DNA of 64,000 nt, from positions 1 to 64,000 of the forward strand of contig JAFKAC010000149.1 of NCBI GenBank assembly GCA_025766275.1, read 5' to 3'. Below, piece after piece: positions 1 through 10,937 of this stretch. Within the stretch, counting starts at the first letter, position 1, and the number at the start of each line of letters is the position of its first letter. This DNA is from Lactarius indigo. Its lineage: Eukaryota > Basidiomycota > Agaricomycetes > Russulales > Russulaceae. Made by a program: the position numbers and the translations under genes. Under the pieces are notes generated by a model. That model was not told the DNA's origin and searched no databases. It saw only the letters and a program-made list of their open reading frames with translations.

Positions 1-1243
1 CTACCTTTTTTGGGTTGATTTTGATCTGGGACCCGTCGATGACAATGCCTAGGTAGTGGATCTTTCTTTGTTTGAACACACATTTTGATGCTTTGAGAAA
101 GTAAGACTCTTTTTCACAGATTTCCAAGAACTCATGTACAATTTGTCTGTGGCGCTCTGTGTCTTCTTCTGTGGCTATCAGGACATTGTCCATATACACA
201 AATAGTTCTCTGGGGTATTTGTCCATGAGTGGTCGGAGTATTCTGCTCATGGTTCTTGCAAAAGGTGGCTGGTGCATTTGTGAGGCCAAAGGTCATTACT
301 CGAGGGTTGAACAATCCCCTTGGTGTTTTGAAGGCTGCTTTCCACTGGTCTTCTTCTTTTATACGAATGTTGTGGTACCCCCATCTAATGTCGAACTTTG
401 AGAACAGTGTTTTCCCATTCAAGTTGGTCAAAATGTCGGAGATGAGAGGTGGTGGGTAAGTGTCTTTTATTGTCCAAGTGTTTAGGGGTCTGTAGCCGAG
501 GATGGGGCACAACCCTCCATCTGTTTTCTTTCTAAAGAAGAAGGAGGAAGCATAAGGGGATCTTCCTTCATAGATGTATCCTTTTGCTATGTTCTCGTCA
601 AGATATGCCTTTAGCTCCTTGTCTTCTTCTGGAGTCAAGGGGTAGATTTTGCAGTTAATCTTGTTAGGCGCATCTGGGTGCAGTGTGATGGGATGGTCTT
701 CTTCTCTTTCTGGGGGAAAGTGCTGTGCTTCTTTGTCTGAGAATACTTTGTTGTGGTGCTGATATTCTTCTGGGATTGCGGTTTCTTTTACTGGGTCAAA
801 GGTTGTTTTAGTGGTTGACGCTTTTGCTTCTTGGTGTCGCTTTCTTCGGAAGCGGTACCCTCTTGTTAGGATGGTGACTGCTTCTCCTTTCAGCTCTTGT
901 TTCTTCCAGTCTATGTCTGGGTTTTTGTGTTCAAACCAGGGGTATCCGAAGATCATTCTATCTTCTCCTAAACTGGTTACGAAGAATTGGAAAGGAGTTT
1001 CCTCTTCTCCTCTTTTTATCCATAATTGGCATGTTTCCATCATGGTGCCATCTTTGTTTAGTGATCCATCTACGTTTCGGACCAATCTGGGTGGTTTTAG
1101 AGGAGTAGTTCCTAGCCCAAGTTTTTGGATCAGATTTCGGTCGATTAGGTTGTCTGTTGCACCACTGTCTAGCAGCACATTTATGTGAGCTTCTTTGTAG
1201 TAAAGGCAAACGAGGACTGTGATTGTCATAGCACTATCGTGAA
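1..1243 (-). pseudogene. Ty3/gypsy pol fragment (element A1): protease and start of RT
   Basis: N-terminal half of a chromovirus-type Pol, read right to left and cut by the window edge inside the reverse transcriptase. The aspartic protease motif DSGATDNLID lies near 1145-1180. RT blocks SKFDIRWGYHNI (near 365-405) and TFGLTNAPATF (near 255-295) follow. The copy is dead: an extra A in the run at 260-264 shifts the frame relative to copies A2 and A3, and the active-site YMDD reads YMDN near 181-200, so a catalytic aspartate is lost. A solo LTR separates this part from its gag. Identity as Ty3/gypsy Pol is secure; the rest of the element lies left of the window. Confidence 0.93.
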
Positions 1244-1823
1244 TGTTACGCCCTAGCAGGGGCATGGGTTCTAAAGGTTTCTAATCACACAAGTATCAAG
1301 CAAAGACTTCTGTTGTCTTATTGCTATGAAATACAAGTGGCAAAAGTGTGGCACAGGGTGCAGCACTACTCTGTAATATAGGACTCCTCATCCGAAGTGT
1401 CTGACACTTCTCTACACTTGATCTTGCTAGTGCACAGAGTATAACAGGTGTGACGCGTTGATATAGTTCAACTGCAAAGACTTCAAAGTGTCCTGGTTAG
1501 GGACTGAGGTAGGGGATGCACAAGAAGAGGGGAATAAGACGAGGTCACACCAAAGTACGGAGGCAAGGTTGCTAGATTGCAAATGAAGCCAAGTCTGGCT
1601 TCCTATGGTCTATGGTACAGGTTTATATAGGACAGGGTTCCAAACAACATGAACACAAGTCCACACAATATCAAAGAGACTAAACGGAGCAAACAGAAGT
1701 TCGGATCAAAAGAAACAACACCACTAGTAGCAGTAGCTCCTTTGGTAACAAGGTATAATACAGAAGGGGAAAGGTGGGGTGGAGACATACTGTGACTGAG
1801 GTCCAAAGCGTCGGATCATAACA
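1244..1823 (-). mobile_element. Solo LTR, family A, inside element A1
   Basis: A 580-bp TG...CA unit closely matching the two LTRs of element A2 in reverse complement. It is flanked by the 5-bp target duplication GTGAA (1239-1243 and 1824-1828). It interrupts A1 between gag and the protease motif, and the Pol frame resumes on the other side. No internal sequence remains, so it is the product of LTR-LTR recombination. It shows that family A inserted into its own copies. Confidence 0.93.
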
Positions 1824-1828
1824 GTGAA

Positions 1829-3234
1829 CACTATACATTGAATTGGCCTCCCTGTCAGCTCTCACAGGTCAGGCATTCGCAAAAATCCTGGTCTAAGGCA
1901 TAGTAGCATCTCTTTTCGTCTTCAGTCATGCCTTGGACAAGTGCATGGGCTTGTCGGACTTTGTCTTCCGTTGTGGTAGCGGCCACCAATGAGGTGCTTG
2001 CTTCTGGGGTGTATGGGGGTGCAGTGTCCGCTTCTTGGGTGTCTGTGGCTCTGGCTTTGGTTTTGTTGGTGATATTTTGTCATTGACAGTTCCTAGCCAT
2101 GTGTCCTTGCTGTCTGCACTTGAAGCAGCGGCCTTCTTTCATGAGGGTTTTCTTTTCTTCTTCAGTAAGTTTCTTAAAGGGGGTGGAGGTGGTGGCATCT
2201 ACATCCATTGCATTTGGGTCTTGCTTTGGTCATCCTTGATGGACACTCTGGGTTGGCCCTGGGTTTCTGTTCCCTGGTCTGGCTTTTAGCAGCTTCCAAT
2301 GTTGATGTTCTGCTCTAGCAGCAGTCTGCCATTCGTCCATGGTGTTTGGAATAGTGGTTCACATAAGGCAAGCGCGATACAGTCCTGTGGGTAATCCTCT
2401 TTTGAACAATTCCACTGTTCCAGGGGCATCTCTTGCCCATCCTGCTATTCCTGCAAGGTGTTCAAAGTCGAGGATGTAACTGTCCAATGCTCCACCCTGC
2501 ATTGTCAGACTGATGAGCTTCTGATAGGCTCTTTCTTTGTTTAGAGTGTCAGTCCAGTCTCTGTTGAAGGTGTTGAGAAAGCCGTCCCAAAGGTCTTTAC
2601 TGTTTTTGGTGAGGGCTTTGGTGGGGTCTGCTAGTGCTGCTTCCATGTCATCTTTGGTTTGGTTGACCCATAGTTGTACACCAGGTCCTTTGAACATTGT
2701 GAGGGCAAATAGTACTCGTGCATAAGGTTCTTTGATGAGTTCATTTTCGCTGTTTAACTTGATGTATCGCAGTAGTTCTCTTTTGAACTGACCACTCTCT
2801 GTTCTGTCTCCGGTGAACAGAGTGGGGGGTGCTCCTTTGAGTCCTCCTGAGCTTGTTGTTGGTGTTCCCCCTGTTCCGGTGCTTGAGCCGGTACCTGTGC
2901 CAGTGCCTGTGGTGTTTATAGCTGACATGATGAGTGTTGGCTGTGGTGTGATGGGGATCTGGGGTGATTTGACTGGGGAAGGCAATCTGATTGGTGGTTG
3001 TGGGACTGGGAATCCTTCTTCTGCTGGGGATGGTTCTATCCAAATAGGGATAGTGGGGCTGGCTTGTGACGAAGCTTGTGTGGGTACTGTGATGTCTAGG
3101 CAGTGTTCTGAGGAGTGAGATAGTTCTGAGTGTGATTCCACTTCATCTGAGCTGGGTTCTTCTTCTGATGAGTCTTGTTGTAGTCCGTATGTTTCCCTAG
3201 TGTTTCTTGGTGCTAAGGATGATTGTTGTGTGGG
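1829..3234 (-). pseudogene. Ty3/gypsy gag remnant (element A1)
   Basis: Gag of A1, reading from 3234 down. It has a Pro/Ser/Thr-rich N-terminal part (near 2850-3140), a capsid-like region with LFTGDRTESGQFKREL (near 2770-2820) and VQLWVNQTKDDMEA (near 2640-2690), and a CCHC knuckle CFKCRQQGHMARNC (near 2095-2140). It keeps an arginine CGA codon near 2768 where A2 and A3 both have TGA. Frame breaks occur near 2230 and 2360. The N-terminus is missing because the frame stops dead at the A2 LTR at 3234/3235. Confidence 0.88.
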
Positions 3235-3816
3235 TGTTATGATCCGATGCTTCGGACCTCAGTTACAGTGTGTTCTCATCTTGTTCTTTCCCCTTCTGTC
3301 CCATACCTTGTTACCCAAAGGAGCTACTGCTGTCAGTGGCGTTACTTGTCTTGATCCAAATGTCTCTTTACTCCATCTAGTTCCTTTGCTTCTGTGTGGG
3401 CCTGTGTTCATGTTGTTTGGAACCTCACCCTATATAAACCTGTACTGTAGACCATAGGAAGCCAGACTTGGCTTTGTTTGCAATCTAGCAACCTTGCCTC
3501 CGTACTTTGGTGTGACCTTGCCTTATTCCCCTCTCCTTGTGCATCCCCTACCTCAGTCCCTAACCAGGACACTTCGAAGTCTTTGCAGTTGAACTATATC
3601 AACATGTCACACCTGTTATACTCTGTGCACTAGCAAGATCAAGTGTAGAGAAGTGTCAGACACTTCGGACGAGGAGTCCTACATTACAGAGTAGTGCTGC
3701 ACCCTGTGCCACACTTTTGCCACTTGTATTTCATAGCAATAAGACAAGAGAGGTCTTCGCTTGATACTTGTGTGATTCAGAACTTCCAGAACCCACGCCC
3801 CTGCTAGGGCATAACA
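3235..3816 (+). repeat. 5' LTR of element A2 with TATA promoter
   Basis: A 582-bp TG...CA terminal repeat. A TATA box TATATAAA lies at 3431-3438, and the predicted transcript start is about 33 nt downstream at 3464. This marks the U3/R boundary. The same LTR recurs at 1244, 10297, 18094 and 26266 in either orientation. Confidence 0.92.
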
Positions 3817-3828
3817 TAAGCCAAGTCT
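3464..3828 (+). promoter_or_regulatory. Self-priming pair of family A (RNA 5' end and primer-binding site)
   Basis: The 11-mer AGACTTGGCTT at 3464-3474 lies where transcription should start, 33 nt after the TATA box. Its exact reverse complement AAGCCAAGTCT lies at 3818-3828, one base inside the 5' LTR where a tRNA primer site would normally sit. No TGG tRNA-type site is visible there. Tf1/sushi-group elements prime with an 11-nt 5' end of their own RNA, so I infer the same here. A3 has the same pair. Confidence 0.8.
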
Positions 3829-4024
3829 ACAACTTCCTACACACCCAAGACACTACTGCCACACAGCAGAGTGGGCAACGATCCAAGAGGACGCATCAGC
3901 CAACAACCAGACACTCCACAGAACCCAGAAACGACAGCACAGCCGGGCGATGGATCCTCCCTGACACAAGAGGCTGCTTCAGCCATCCCCTTACACAAAC
4001 CAGCACCCAAGACAGACCACAATT

Positions 4025-5716
4025 GTGGCTAGCATCAGTGTCACCTTTGAATCAGACAACGATTGGACTCCAGTCACAACCAGAACACAAGATGACCTCC
4101 CACACCACGTTAAAAGCAGTCAACTAGGAAGAGGAGCTCACTGGGCCACAACACCAAACAGACCACCTTGTTATAAGTGCCTCATCAAAGGCGAACTCAG
4201 ACCAGTAGAATTCATCAACAACAACTGGTACATCCTCTGATACTTTCAGAACACATACCATACCAGAGCCATAAACATCACACCACAAAGATTTGCTGAA
4301 GGACTAGGCTGGTGGAACGAAGAAGATGAACAGAACCCAGAAACACCCATACAACAATCATCCTCAGCACCAAGAAACACTAGGGGAACATACGGACTAC
4401 AACAAGACTCATCAGAAGAAGAACCCAGCTCAGACAAAGCGGAATCACACTCAGAACTATCTCACTCCTCAGAACACCGCCTAGACATCACAGTACCCAC
4501 ACAAGCTTCGTCACAAGCCAGCCCCACTATCCCTATTTGGATAGAACCATCCCCAGCAGAAGAAGGATTCCCAGTCCCACTACCACCAATCAGATTTCCT
4601 TCCCCAGTCAAATCACCCCAGATCCCCATCACACCACAGCCAACACTCATCATGTCAGCTATAAACACCACAGGTACTGGCACAGGTACCAGCTCAAGCA
4701 CTGGAACAGGGGGAACACCAACAACGAGCTCAGGAGGACTCAAAGGAGCACCTCCTACTCCGTTCACCAGAGATAGAACAGAGAGTGGTCAGTTCAAAAG
4801 AGAACTACTGTGATACATCAAGTTAAACAGTGAGAATTAACTTATTAAAGAACCTTATGCACGAGTACTATTTGCCCTCACAATGTTCAAAGGACCTGGT
4901 GTACAACTATGGGTCAACCAAACCAAAGATGACATGGAAGCGGCACTAGCAGACCCCACCAAAGCCCTCACCAAAAACAGCAAAGACCTTTGGGACAGTT
5001 TTCTCGACACCTTCAACAGAGACTGGACCGACACTCTAAACAAAGAAAGAGCCTATCAGAAGCTCATCAGTCTGACAATGCAGGGTGGAGCATTGGACAG
5101 TTACATCCTCGACTTTGAACACCTTGCAGGAATAGCAGGATGGGCAAGAGACACCCCTGGAACAGTGGAATTGTTCAAAAGAGGACTACCCACAGGACTG
5201 TATCGCACTTGCCTTATGCGAACCACTATTCCAAACACCATGGACGAGTGGCAAACCGCTGCCAGAGCAGAACATCAACACTGGAAGCTGCTAAAAGCCA
5301 GACCAGGGAATAGGAACCCAGGGCCAACCCAGAGTGTCCACCAAGGACGACCAAAGCGAGACCCAAATGCAATGGATGTAGATGCCACCACCTCCACCCC
5401 CTTTAAGAAACTTACTGAAGAAGAAAAGAAAACCCTCATGAAAGAAGGCCGCTGCTTCAAGTGCAGACAGCAAGGACACATGGCTAGGAACTGCCAACGA
5501 CAAAACACCACCAACCAAACCAAAGCCAGAGCCACAGACACCCAAGAAGCGGACACTGCACCCCCATACACCCCAGAAGCAAGCACCTCATTGGTGGCCG
5601 CTACCACAACGGAAGACAAAGTCCGACAAGCCCATGCACTTGTCCAAGGCATGACTGAGGATGAAATGAGACGCTACTATGCCTTAGACCAGGATTTTTG
5701 CAATGCCGACCTGTGA
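4025..5716 (+). pseudogene. Gag of element A2
   Basis: Structural protein of the retrotransposon particle. The frame enters at a conserved GTGGC (4025) with no upstream in-frame ATG beyond a short M-D-P-P-stop at 3950-3964. It has a Ser/Thr/Pro-rich segment, a capsid-like region (4883-5250) and a CCHC knuckle CFKCRQQGHMARNC near 5452-5495. It carries TGA at 4811-4813, shared with A3, plus a nearby TAA; other stretches are open. It ends at 5716 with pol overlapping in the -1 frame. The GTG start is an inference; an unseen upstream exon is possible. Confidence 0.85.
5692..5698 (+). promoter_or_regulatory. Candidate -1 ribosomal frameshift site, family A
   Basis: Heptamer G GAT TTT in the gag frame, 15 nt before the gag stop. 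Slipping back one base enters the pol frame (GGA TTT TTG), which is open from here to protease. The same heptamer type is known from plant-virus frameshifting (red clover necrotic mosaic virus). A3 has it at 24382-24388. Confidence 0.65.
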
Positions 5717-8700
5717 GAGCTGACAGGGAGGCCAATTCAATGTATAGTGTTCAAGATAGTGCTATGACAATCAAAGTCCTCGTTTGCCTTTACTACAAAG
5801 AAGCTCACATAAATGTGCTGCTAGACAGTGGTGCAACAGACAACCTAATCGACCGAAATCTGATCCAAAAACTTGGGCTAGGAACTACTCCTCTAAAACC
5901 ACCCAGATTGGTCCAAAACGTAGATGGATCACTAAACAAAGATGGCACCATGACGGAAATGTGCCAGCTATGGATAAAAAGAGGAGAAGAGGAAACTCCT
6001 TTCCAATTCTTCATGACCAGGCTAGGAGAAGATAGAATGATCTTTGGATACCCCTGGTTTGAACACAAAAACCCAGACACAGACTGGAAGAAACAAGAGC
6101 TGAAAGGAGAAGCAGTCACCATCCTGACAGGAGGGTACCGCTTCCGAAGAAAGCGACACCAAGAAGCAAAAGCGGCAGCAACTAAAACAACCTTTGACCC
6201 AGTAAAAGAAACCGCAATCCCAGAAGAATACCAGCACCACAACAAAGTGTTCTCAGATGAAGAAGCACAGTGTTTTCCCCCAGAAAGAGAAGACCATCCC
6301 ATCACACTGCGTCCAGATGCGCCTAACAAGATCAATTGCAAAATCTACCCCTTGACTCCAGAAGAAGACAAGGAGCTAAAGGCATATCTTGACGAGAACA
6401 TAGCAAAAGGATACATCTATGAAGGAAGATCCCCTTATGCTTCCTCCTTCTTCTTTAGAAAGAAAACAGATGGAGGGTTGCGTCCCATCCTTGGCTACAG
6501 ACCCTTAAACACTTGGACAATAAAAGACACTTACCCATTACCTCTCATCTCCGACATCTTGACCAACTTAAATGGGAAAACACTGTTCTCAAAGTTCGAC
6601 ATTAGATGGGGGTACCACAATATTTGCATAAAAGAGGAAGACCAGTGGAAAGCAGCCTTCAAAACACCAAGGGGACTGTTCATTCCTCGAGTCATGACCT
6701 TTGGCCTCACAAATGCACCAGCTACCTTTGCAAGAACCATGAGCAGAATACTTCGACCACTCATGGACAAATACCCCAGAGAACTATTTGTGTACATGGA
6801 CGATGTCCTAATAGCCACAGAAGAAGACACAGAGCGCCACAGACAAATTGTACATGAGTTCTTAGAAATCTGTGAAAAGGAGTCTTACTTTCTCAAAGCA
6901 TCAAAATGTGTGTTCATACAAAGAAAGATCCATTACCTAGGCATTGTCATCGATGGATCTCAAATCAAAATCGACCCAAAGAAGGTAGAAGGACTAAAAG
7001 ACTGGCCAAGAGACATCAAATCGGTCAAACAAGCAAGAAGCGTGTTGGGGACACTAAGCTATCAGCGACCCTTCATCCCCAACTTCGCTCACTTAGCAAG
7101 ACCCATCACCAACACAATAAAGACATCAGAAGGACCCTTCAAATGGACAAAAGAAGCAGCAGAAGCCCTGGAAACTCTCATCACGCTTGTGTGCAAAGAT
7201 CCCATCTTATGTCAACCAGATATGGACAAACCCTTTGAACTAGAAGTAGATGCCTCCGCCTTCGCCACAGGGGCAATCTTAACACAAAGAGACAACCGAA
7301 ACAAACCACAAGCTGTGGGATATTTCTCCAAATCATTTTCAGAAGCAGAGCGCAACTATGACATCCATGATAGAGAACTCCTGGCAGTAATCAGAGGATT
7401 AGAACACTGGAGACACCTTCTTTTAGGGTCCCCCCACGAAGTCACAGTGTTCACAGACCACAAAAACCTAGAATACTATCGCCACCCTTGACAAATCAAT
7501 AGGAGAGTAGCGCGTTACATCCCCAGACTCGCAGACTACCTCATCAAACTTCACCACAAACCCGGACCCCAGAACCATGCAGATGCCCTGTCAAGACACC
7601 CTGACCATGACACCAGAGCAGAAGACAACACCGATGTAGTGGTCCTGACCCCAACTATCTTCACAAACTCCACTCTCTCCATACGGATAGATGACCAGGT
7701 CATGGCACACCAGTTAGACCACCAAGACACTCTGGACGAGTGGGCCGCCCCCTTCCACCTAGTAAAACAAGGGAAACACTGGTGGAAAGGTGACAAACTG
7801 GTGGTTGTGGACAACACACCGCTAAAGAGGGGGGTAATTTCCCTGTTCCACGACACAAAAACAGCCGGACACCCTGGAATAACAAAAACCTTATGGCTGG
7901 TGTCACAAGACTTTTGGTGGCCAAACATGAAAGACGACATATCTGCATATGTAAAGGGCTGTGCCACATGTCAATCAAACAAGAACTTCCCTGGGAACCC
8001 AAAACCACCGACATTCCCCATCAAGACTAACCCAGAAACACTCCCTTTCGAAACTATCGCCCTAGACTTCATCACAAAACTACCCCAATCAGAAGGCAAT
8101 GACACAATTCTCACCATCACGGATCATGACTGTTCCAAAGCAGCCTTCTTCATCGCATGCAATGAAACAATAGATGCAGAAGGAGTGGCAAAACTCTATG
8201 CCAAAACTGTCCTGCCACACTATGGGTTACCAAGAAGGGTCATCTCCGATAGAGACCCCAGATTCACAGCAAAGTTCATCAAAGAACTATGCAGGGTGCT
8301 CGACATAGAACAAAACATCAGCACAGCATACCACCCACAAACAGATGGAAAATCAGAACGAACAAACCAGTGGTTAGAGCAGTACCTTCGAATGTTCATA
8401 AATCACCAACAAGATATATGGACCCTTCAGGGTCACAAAGAAGATCTCTGCCACCACATATGCCCTGAAACTTCCCCATCAGTGGCAGATCCACCCAGTA
8501 TTCCATGCGTCCCTCTTGATGCCATACAAAGAAACCTCCATACATGGAAAGAACTTCACGGAGCCACCCCTAGATCTAGTAGATGGAGAACAGGAGTGGG
8601 AAGTCGAGAAAATACTAGAAACAAGATGCCACAGGAACCAGTTACAGTTCCTAATCAAGTGGAAAGGATACTCCGATGCACACAATAGCTGGGAACCAGA

Positions 8701-8836
8701 AAAGAATCTCAATGCCCCAGAACTTATTCAGGAACACTTTGAAAGCAACCCCAGAAGTGAAGGAGCGAAACAATGGTTAAAACGAAAGGAAGTAACAATA
8801 CAAACAGTAACCACCTTCCCCACTAGCTTCTTCACC
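5698..8836 (+). pseudogene. Pol of element A2: protease, RT, RNase H, integrase, chromodomain
   Basis: The Pol polyprotein copies and integrates the element. Visible in order: protease DSGATDNLID (near 5825), RT with YMDD at 6792-6803, RNase H ending near 7480, a TGA at 7489-7491 in RHP-stop-QINRR, the integrase zinc region (GHPGITKTLW ... CATCQSNK, 7865-7985), integrase core aspartates (LDFITKLP, ISDRDPRF) and a chromodomain with FLIKWKGY (near 8580-8720). Compared with A3, roughly 500 bp between integrase and chromodomain is deleted near 8412, which breaks the frame. The TGA at 7489 is also in A3. It overlaps gag by frameshift and runs in frame into the C-terminal extension. Confidence 0.9.
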
Positions 8837-10270
8837 ATGCCCTCTCGCTCCTCCTCTGTAGAATGCCTCATTGCCCGTGCCATGGAGCCCGTGCCATGGA
8901 AAGAGGCTCCTTTGATGAAACACCCTCTGTCACTCCTTCCTCTGGCTATTCCCCTTTCCCAGCATGACCCCCTTCCCTACCTTCACTCATCCAGGAACCA
9001 CAGCCCATCGATCCCACCATGCCCAGCGTCATAGAAACAGAAGGAGGAGGAACAGCCCTTTGCGTTCCCCCTCCTGGACACACAGCTCCCCCTACTCCCA
9101 AGATACACTGACCTACCACCTCCCCCCCTGATCCTAGAGTGACTATAGCTCGCCTCAGCGAAATAGTTAACGACCCAATCGTGGACGCACTCCCCATTAA
9201 CTATGAAAGGATGCACATCACTGCTGAAGAGGATGATGACCCCAGCTACCCCTTCTTCTTGAACGACCCCTGGAGCAGCCGCTATGTCCACTTCCTCATC
9301 CCTGATGATGCTGACCCAACCTCATACATCTGAAAGGATGCTAAGTGGATCAAGATCAGCGAGAGCAAAGAAGAGGCCATCGGCACCATGGGCAAAAACC
9401 TCCCCCACTATGGCCTCCCCCTCTTCCTCTTTCCCAAAGATGACAACCCCCACAACCCAGCTCCCCCCCTCACCCCAGCTCAGATGCAGAACTTTGACGA
9501 AGCTTCTCCCACAGCCAGACAAGTCAATGAAGTCCTAGAAGACCTGGGAGATGACTGCCTCACAGCAGAAATCTCCAGGACTCGCCGATTCTTGCGAAAC
9601 CAGAAGACCCTCCAAAAGGAGATTGAAGGCTTGTACAAGACGATGGAGCCCCTCAAAAGGCACCTCCTCAACATGGACATGCAACTAACCAGCACCCGAA
9701 GGAGGCTACAAGAGCACAAGGCCTACGTCCAAATTGCAGACCAGTGGCTCACACTACACCCTCCTCCTCCTGAAGAAGAAACTCACCCCTTTGGAGTCCA
9801 CCCCATTCCTGCCCCTGCTCCACCTCGCTACCACTCCATGCCAAGACTCCACGACGAACCAGAAGGGCCTAGTCCCTTCTGCAGAAAGAAAGAAAAGGTA
9901 CAAGCGCAGGTCCAACAAGAAGGGGACTGGCACCATCCAACTTTGTTACAGGTGCCAGTCTGAAGACCACCTCTCCTTCGCTTGTCCTCAAAAACAAAAG
10001 TACTGCTGGAGGTGTTCTAGCACTGACCACTTCCCCTACCAGTGCCTTTGGCCAGCCCCAGAAGAACGCACTCAGTGGTGTGGCAAGTGTTTCACCAGCA
10101 ACAGCCACGAAGAAATCAAGTGTCCCAAGTACAAAAATTGTTGCAAGTGTGGGGCCCATGGTCCCTTTAACTTCCTTCACCAACATCAATGCCCCCTCCC
10201 TCGTGAAAGCGCTCCAGCCAATGATGTGGACAATGACGTTTACAATCTGATGGACTTCAAAGCACTCTAG
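8837..10270 (+). pseudogene. Pol C-terminal extension (ORF3-like) of element A2, zinc-knuckle protein
   Basis: Downstream of the chromodomain the pol frame continues without a stop into MPSRSSSVECL at 8837, so this is an extension of Pol or a downstream ORF in the same frame. It contains a Pro-rich linker, a block around 9190-9420, a coiled-coil segment starting CLTAEISRTRRF (near 9555-9590) and several Cys/His knuckles (CYRCQSEDHLSFAC, then further CxxC pairs, 9945-10200), ending in an acidic tail. A 14-bp tandem duplication near 8873-8900 and a TGA at 9331-9333 break it. Homologous extensions occur in A3, B, C, D and K. Function unknown; nucleic-acid binding is inferred from the knuckles. 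Confidence 0.8.
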
Positions 10271-10296
10271 GGAGAGTTGACTTAGAGAGGGGCTCA

Positions 10297-10880
10297 TGTT
10301 ATGATTCGACGCTTCAGACCCCAGTTACAGTGTGTTCTTATCTTGTTCTTTTCCCCTTCTGTTCCATACCTTGTTACCCGAAGGAGCTACTACTGTTAGT
10401 GGCGTTACTTGTCTTGATCCAAATGTCTCTTTACTCCATCTAGTTCCTTTGCTTCTGTGTGGGCCTGTGTTCATGTTGTTTGGAACCTCGCCCTATATAA
10501 ACCTGTACTGTAGACCGTAGGAAGCCAGACTTGGCTTTGTTTGCAATCTAGCAACCTTGCCTCCGTACTTTGGTGTGACCTTGCCTCTATTCCCCTCTCC
10601 TTGTGCATCCCCTACCTCAGTCCCTAACCAGGACACTTCGAAGTCTTTGCAGTTGAACTATATCAACGCGTCACACCTGTTATACTCTGTGCACTAGCAA
10701 GATCAAGTGTAGAGAAGTGTCAGACACTTCGGACGAGGAGTCCTACATTACAGAGTAGTGCTGCACCCTGTGCCACACTTTTGCCACTTGTATTTCATAG
10801 CAATAAGACAAGAGAGGTCTTCGCTTGATACTTGTGTGACTTGAAACCTCTAGAAGCCACGCCCCTGCTAGGGCATAACA
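10297..10880 (+). repeat. 3' LTR of element A2
   Basis: A 584-bp TG...CA repeat matching 3235-3816 with numerous transitions. The purine run AGAGAGGGG at 10284-10292, just before it, is the likely plus-strand primer. The sequence following, CCACC, does not match the 5' flank. Confidence 0.92.
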
Positions 10881-10937
10881 CCACCACTGTCCTTCCTAAT
10901 ACATTCCTTCCTTCGTATTCAGTCTTGCCATACAGGT

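Larger units (their letters stand above)
3235..10880 (+). mobile_element. Ty3/gypsy chromovirus element A2
   Basis: A 7.6-kb retrotransposon with two LTRs (3235-3816 and 10297-10880), a self-priming site, gag, pol with chromodomain, a Pol C-terminal extension and a purine-rich tract (10284-10292) before the 3' LTR. The expected 5-bp duplication is absent: the left flank is GTGGG inside A1 gag, the right flank is CCACC, and A1 gag does not resume after 10880. The flanks therefore come from recombination or deletion after insertion. The LTRs differ at many sites, mostly transitions, so the copy is fairly old. It cannot be autonomous: gag and pol carry stops and integrase has an internal deletion. 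Confidence 0.93.

Noticed and set aside
2813..3118. Gly/Val-rich frame on the strand opposite gag, recurring at 4462-4767 and 25313-25618
   Set aside because: It is antisense to the Ser/Thr/Gly-rich gag linker in every family A copy. Its conservation follows from gag, and no independent evidence supports it.
8837..10270. Envelope gene in the position downstream of pol
   Set aside because: No signal peptide, transmembrane segment or fusion peptide is visible. The region is a coiled coil plus Cys/His knuckles in the pol frame, so not Env-like.
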